DNA from: Candidatus Nitrospira neomarina
GTDB lineage: Bacteria; Nitrospirota; Nitrospiria; Nitrospirales; UBA8639
Length of the DNA: 64,000 nt
NCBI RefSeq assembly: GCF_032051675.1
Contig: NZ_CP116968.1
Location: forward strand, 1,674,001-1,738,000
Reading direction: 5' to 3'
In this document: one piece after another, positions 61,833-64,000 of the stretch
Layout: the number at the start of each line of letters is the position of its first letter
How positions within the stretch are numbered: the stretch's first letter is position 1
Notes under the pieces: generated by a model
The model's database searches: none
What the model saw: only the letters and a program-made list of their open reading frames with translations
Told to the model about the DNA's origin: nothing
Program-made: the position numbers and the translations under genes

Positions 61833-63273
61833 ATGAAAAATTTTTCTGCTATCTTGTGGTCTTTGATCCTCTGCATAGTCATGGGTTTATCAGGCTGTTC
61901 AATCCCCTTCTACGATAATGAAATGGATGAACTGCCCGAACCGGCCATTTCCCCTCAGGCGGGCATTCCGTCTCCCTTTCCTGATCTGCAGAAGGGAGAG
62001 CAACAGGACAAGAAAGTCCCGGAGGTGCACACACACGAGGACGACACTCTCCCAGAGGTCGGACCGCTTTCTCTTGCACATCTGAAGGAACTCGCACGGA
62101 AACATAATCCTACATTGATCCAAGCCTGGTCGTTGGTTGAAGTTGAGCGGGCCAAAGCGCTTCAGGCGGGTCTCTATCCAAATCCTATCGGCGGGTATAT
62201 AGGTGATCAGGTGAATGTGAGAAAAACCATTGGCGAGTTTCAAGGGGGATTCATTCAGCAGGAATTTGTCACGGCGGGAAAATTGGAATTGAGCCGGCAA
62301 AAATATCTGGCGCGCGCGTCCGCCTCGGAATATCAGGCCCTGGCCCAGGAATACCGGGTAATAAATGCGATTGTCATTCAATATTATCGCCTTCTGGGAT
62401 CTCAGGAACGCGTGGCGATTCACAAGGAACTTCTGAAAAGCTGGCAGGATGAATTGGTCACAATGGAAGAACGATTAAATGTCGGCCAAGCCAATAAAGC
62501 TGATATCCATCGAGCCAGGGTCCAAGTTCAACGGCAGCAGTTGAGTCTGATGATGGCCAACAACGATCTGCAGTTGGAACGGGAACGACTGCTCGCTCTT
62601 GTGGGAACGTCGCTTCCCTCCAAACCGGTCGCAGGTAAATTGGCAGAAGAGTTGCCCCCCCTGACATTTGATGCATCGCTTCGGCGATTGATCCAGGAGA
62701 GTCCGGAGTTGGGTTTGGCCCGGGCCAATGTGCGATCGGCAAATCATGGTCCAACGGGAAAAAATGGAACCGATACCGAATATCAAGATTCGGGGTTCAG
62801 CCGGGCGAAACTATGTGGAAACCCAGACCGTTTATGGCGTGATGGCCTTTATTGAAGTTCCGATCTTCGACTGGAATCAAGGCACGATTCAGCAGGCTCG
62901 GGCCGACCTTCGTCGGCAGGAGTCCCAAGTCACCCTCATCGAACTCCGGCTTCGTCGGAGCCTGGCCGAACAATTTCAGCGCTATCTGACAGCCCTCCAG
63001 CACATCATCGGGTATCGGGATGAAATCCTCCCGGAATCAGAGGCGCGGTATCGCACCCAATTACTCAGCTATCAAGCGGACCGCGAAGCCTGGCCGGCGG
63101 TCTTGGAAGCGCAACGGGATTTCTTCATGTTCCGACTGGAATACATTGATCAATTAATTGCCTGGCGAACCGCCAGAGTGGCCATTGAAGGACTTTTACT
63201 CGTGGACGGCCTCCAGGCTCCGCAGGGTGTGACGCCGCCAGGCCATATCGATGCGAATCCTAAACCCCGATAG
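61833..63273 (+). pseudogene. TolC-family outer-membrane lipoprotein, frameshifted
   Basis: Reading frame one gives a lipoprotein signal (G-L-S-G-C) and most of a CusC/CzcC-type protein (R-K-H-N-P-T-L-I-Q-A-W-S-L; Y-Y-R-L-L-G-S-Q-E; R-L-I-Q-E-S-P-E-L-G-L-A-R-A-N-V). Near 62730-62745 the homology moves to another frame: R-Q-I-M-V-Q-R-E-K-M-E-P-I-P-N-I-K-I-R-G, then A-F-I-E-V-P-I-F-D-W-N-Q-G-T-I-Q-Q-A-R-A-D-L-R-R-Q, to the stop at 63273. A single extra base (or two lost) explains it; a sequencing error is possible. If real, the pump partner is lost. It belongs with csp and the following oxidase. Confidence 0.85.
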
Positions 63274-63336
63274 AAGGATGCCCGGCAAGTCTAATTTTTG
63301 CCAGACATGAAAGTTATGGCAGATGGAGGATAGAGG

Positions 63337-64000
63337 ATGAATGAGGGTATAACACGACGGCAGGTTTTACTCACCGGTGCGGCCGCCGCGGCGGGTTCTC
63401 TCTCGACCCGAGCGAGTCGTAGCGAACAAACACAGGCATCGGAATCATCGGACCGTCCACCCCAGGATGCAGAAAAATCCTCGAATAATCCCAATGCCAA
63501 ATTTTCTCGGTATTCACGCTATCATCCCAGCTTCGGCGGACCTCCGGATTCCGATGAGTATTTAGGAAAACTCGTCCCCGGTTTTCGGCCTTCAGGCCGG
63601 GAACCTGTCCCTTTTGTCGCTCCGGATCTGGAAAAATTGTCCTGGAAGATGGTCAATGGCGTGAAAGAATTTGAATTGCGTTGTACACCGGTCAAACAGG
63701 AATTTCTTCCCGGAAAGTATATGAACGTCTGGGGGTATAACGACAGTATGCCCGGTCCGACCATGGAGGCCGTTCAAGGGGATCGAGTCCGAATCATTGT
63801 TCATAACGAACTACCGGAACCGACGTCAGTACATTGGCACGGACTGGAACTTCCGGTGGAATTTGACGGGGTCCCGGGTGTCACCCAACATTTGATCCCT
63901 CCCGGCGGAACGTATGTCTATGAATACGACCTGCATCAGACGGGAACATTTTTTTATCACAGCCATGTGGCCATGCAGGAAGCGTTCGGCATGGTCGGAT
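63337..64000 (+). CDS. Multicopper oxidase, N-terminal part (cut by the window end)
   Basis: ATG 63337 with GGAGG upstream; open to the window end (221 codons). A Tat signal T-R-R-Q-V-L-L-T-G-A is followed by a cupredoxin domain: M-P-G-P-T-M-E-A-V-Q-G-D-R-V, the copper-ligand motifs T-S-V-H-W-H-G-L-E-L-P and F-F-Y-H-S-H-V-A-M-Q-E. It differs from copA at 54300 by a long Ser/Asp-rich lead (residues ~25-60) and is a separate family member. Downstream of the frameshifted TolC gene, part of the second copper set. Confidence 0.9.
   Translation, partial: MNEGITRRQVLLTGAAAAAGSLSTRASRSEQTQASESSDRPPQDAEKSSNNPNAKFSRYSRYHPSFGGPPDSDEYLGKLVPGFRPSGREPVPFVAPDLEKLSWKMVNGVKEFELRCTPVKQEFLPGKYMNVWGYNDSMPGPTMEAVQGDRVRIIVHNELPEPTSVHWHGLELPVEFDGVPGVTQHLIPPGGTYVYEYDLHQTGTFFYHSHVAMQEAFGMVG

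Noticed and set aside
1..64000. CRISPR arrays, rRNA and tRNA genes
   Set aside because: No regularly spaced direct repeats and no rRNA or tRNA sequence were seen on either strand by eye.

Overview
The window is chromosomal DNA from a Gram-negative bacterium. It is about 50-55% GC and rich in lipoproteins, beta-barrel and periplasmic proteins. Gene content and style fit a Nitrospira-like (Nitrospirota) genome: tripartite efflux systems, DUF326-type copper protein, a His-rich exported protein beside copper genes, a Cti isomerase and an MlaA/Pqi/AsmA envelope set. No rRNA, tRNA or phylogenetic marker is present, so the lineage is inference. No CRISPR array, tRNA or rRNA was seen.

Layout. 1-6394: end of an outer-membrane protein, then an AcrAB-TolC-type RND efflux operon. 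6821-12474: an alpha/beta-hydrolase/MlaA fusion, an exported hypothetical protein, and two converging paralogues built of about eight helical units. 12870-22393 (minus strand): a large AsmA-family protein, a small membrane protein, a translationally coupled pqiA-pqiA-pqiB-pqiC operon and a BamE-like lipoprotein. 23032-28411: a K+ channel gene broken by an in-frame TGA, a higher-GC hydrolase and phospholipase-D pair that abuts a decayed lipocalin-like gene, a DUF3313 lipoprotein and a SYLF protein. 28584-32680: fatty-acid cis/trans isomerase and an AI-2E family transporter. 32894-36619: a MerR-centred module holding a methyltransferase, a His-tailed EamA transporter, MerR, a GDCCVxC protein, a DsrE protein and a decayed second methyltransferase copy, with a recognisable MerR-type operator. 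36695-41897: two exported proteins, ChrA, glucose-6-phosphate dehydrogenase and a VOC protein. 42324-44897: an NDH-2-like flavoprotein fused to cNMP-binding and CBS domains, then HicBA. 45259-47217: an internally deleted IS30 remnant and a high-GC acidic exported protein. 47577-57085: a compact copper operon (cusC, cusB with a YtkA-like tail, cusA, multicopper oxidase copA, copB). 57211-59896: an IS91 relic and an unusual minus-strand four-gene operon around an astacin-like protease. 60509-64000: a second copper-handling set (His-rich exported protein, Cys-rich copper storage protein, a frameshifted TolC gene and a multicopper oxidase cut by the window end).

Two functional themes dominate. 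The first is envelope lipid handling (MlaA fusion, PqiABC, AsmA, Cti, PLD, SYLF). The second is metal and toxicant defence (two RND pumps, Cus/Cop, Csp, ChrA, the MerR module). The most promising undescribed items are the leaderless astacin operon with its stand-alone tail-domain protein, the MerR/GDCCVxC/DsrE/methyltransferase module without mer genes, the NDH-2/cNMP/CBS fusion, the hydrolase/MlaA fusion and the eight-unit helical paralogues.
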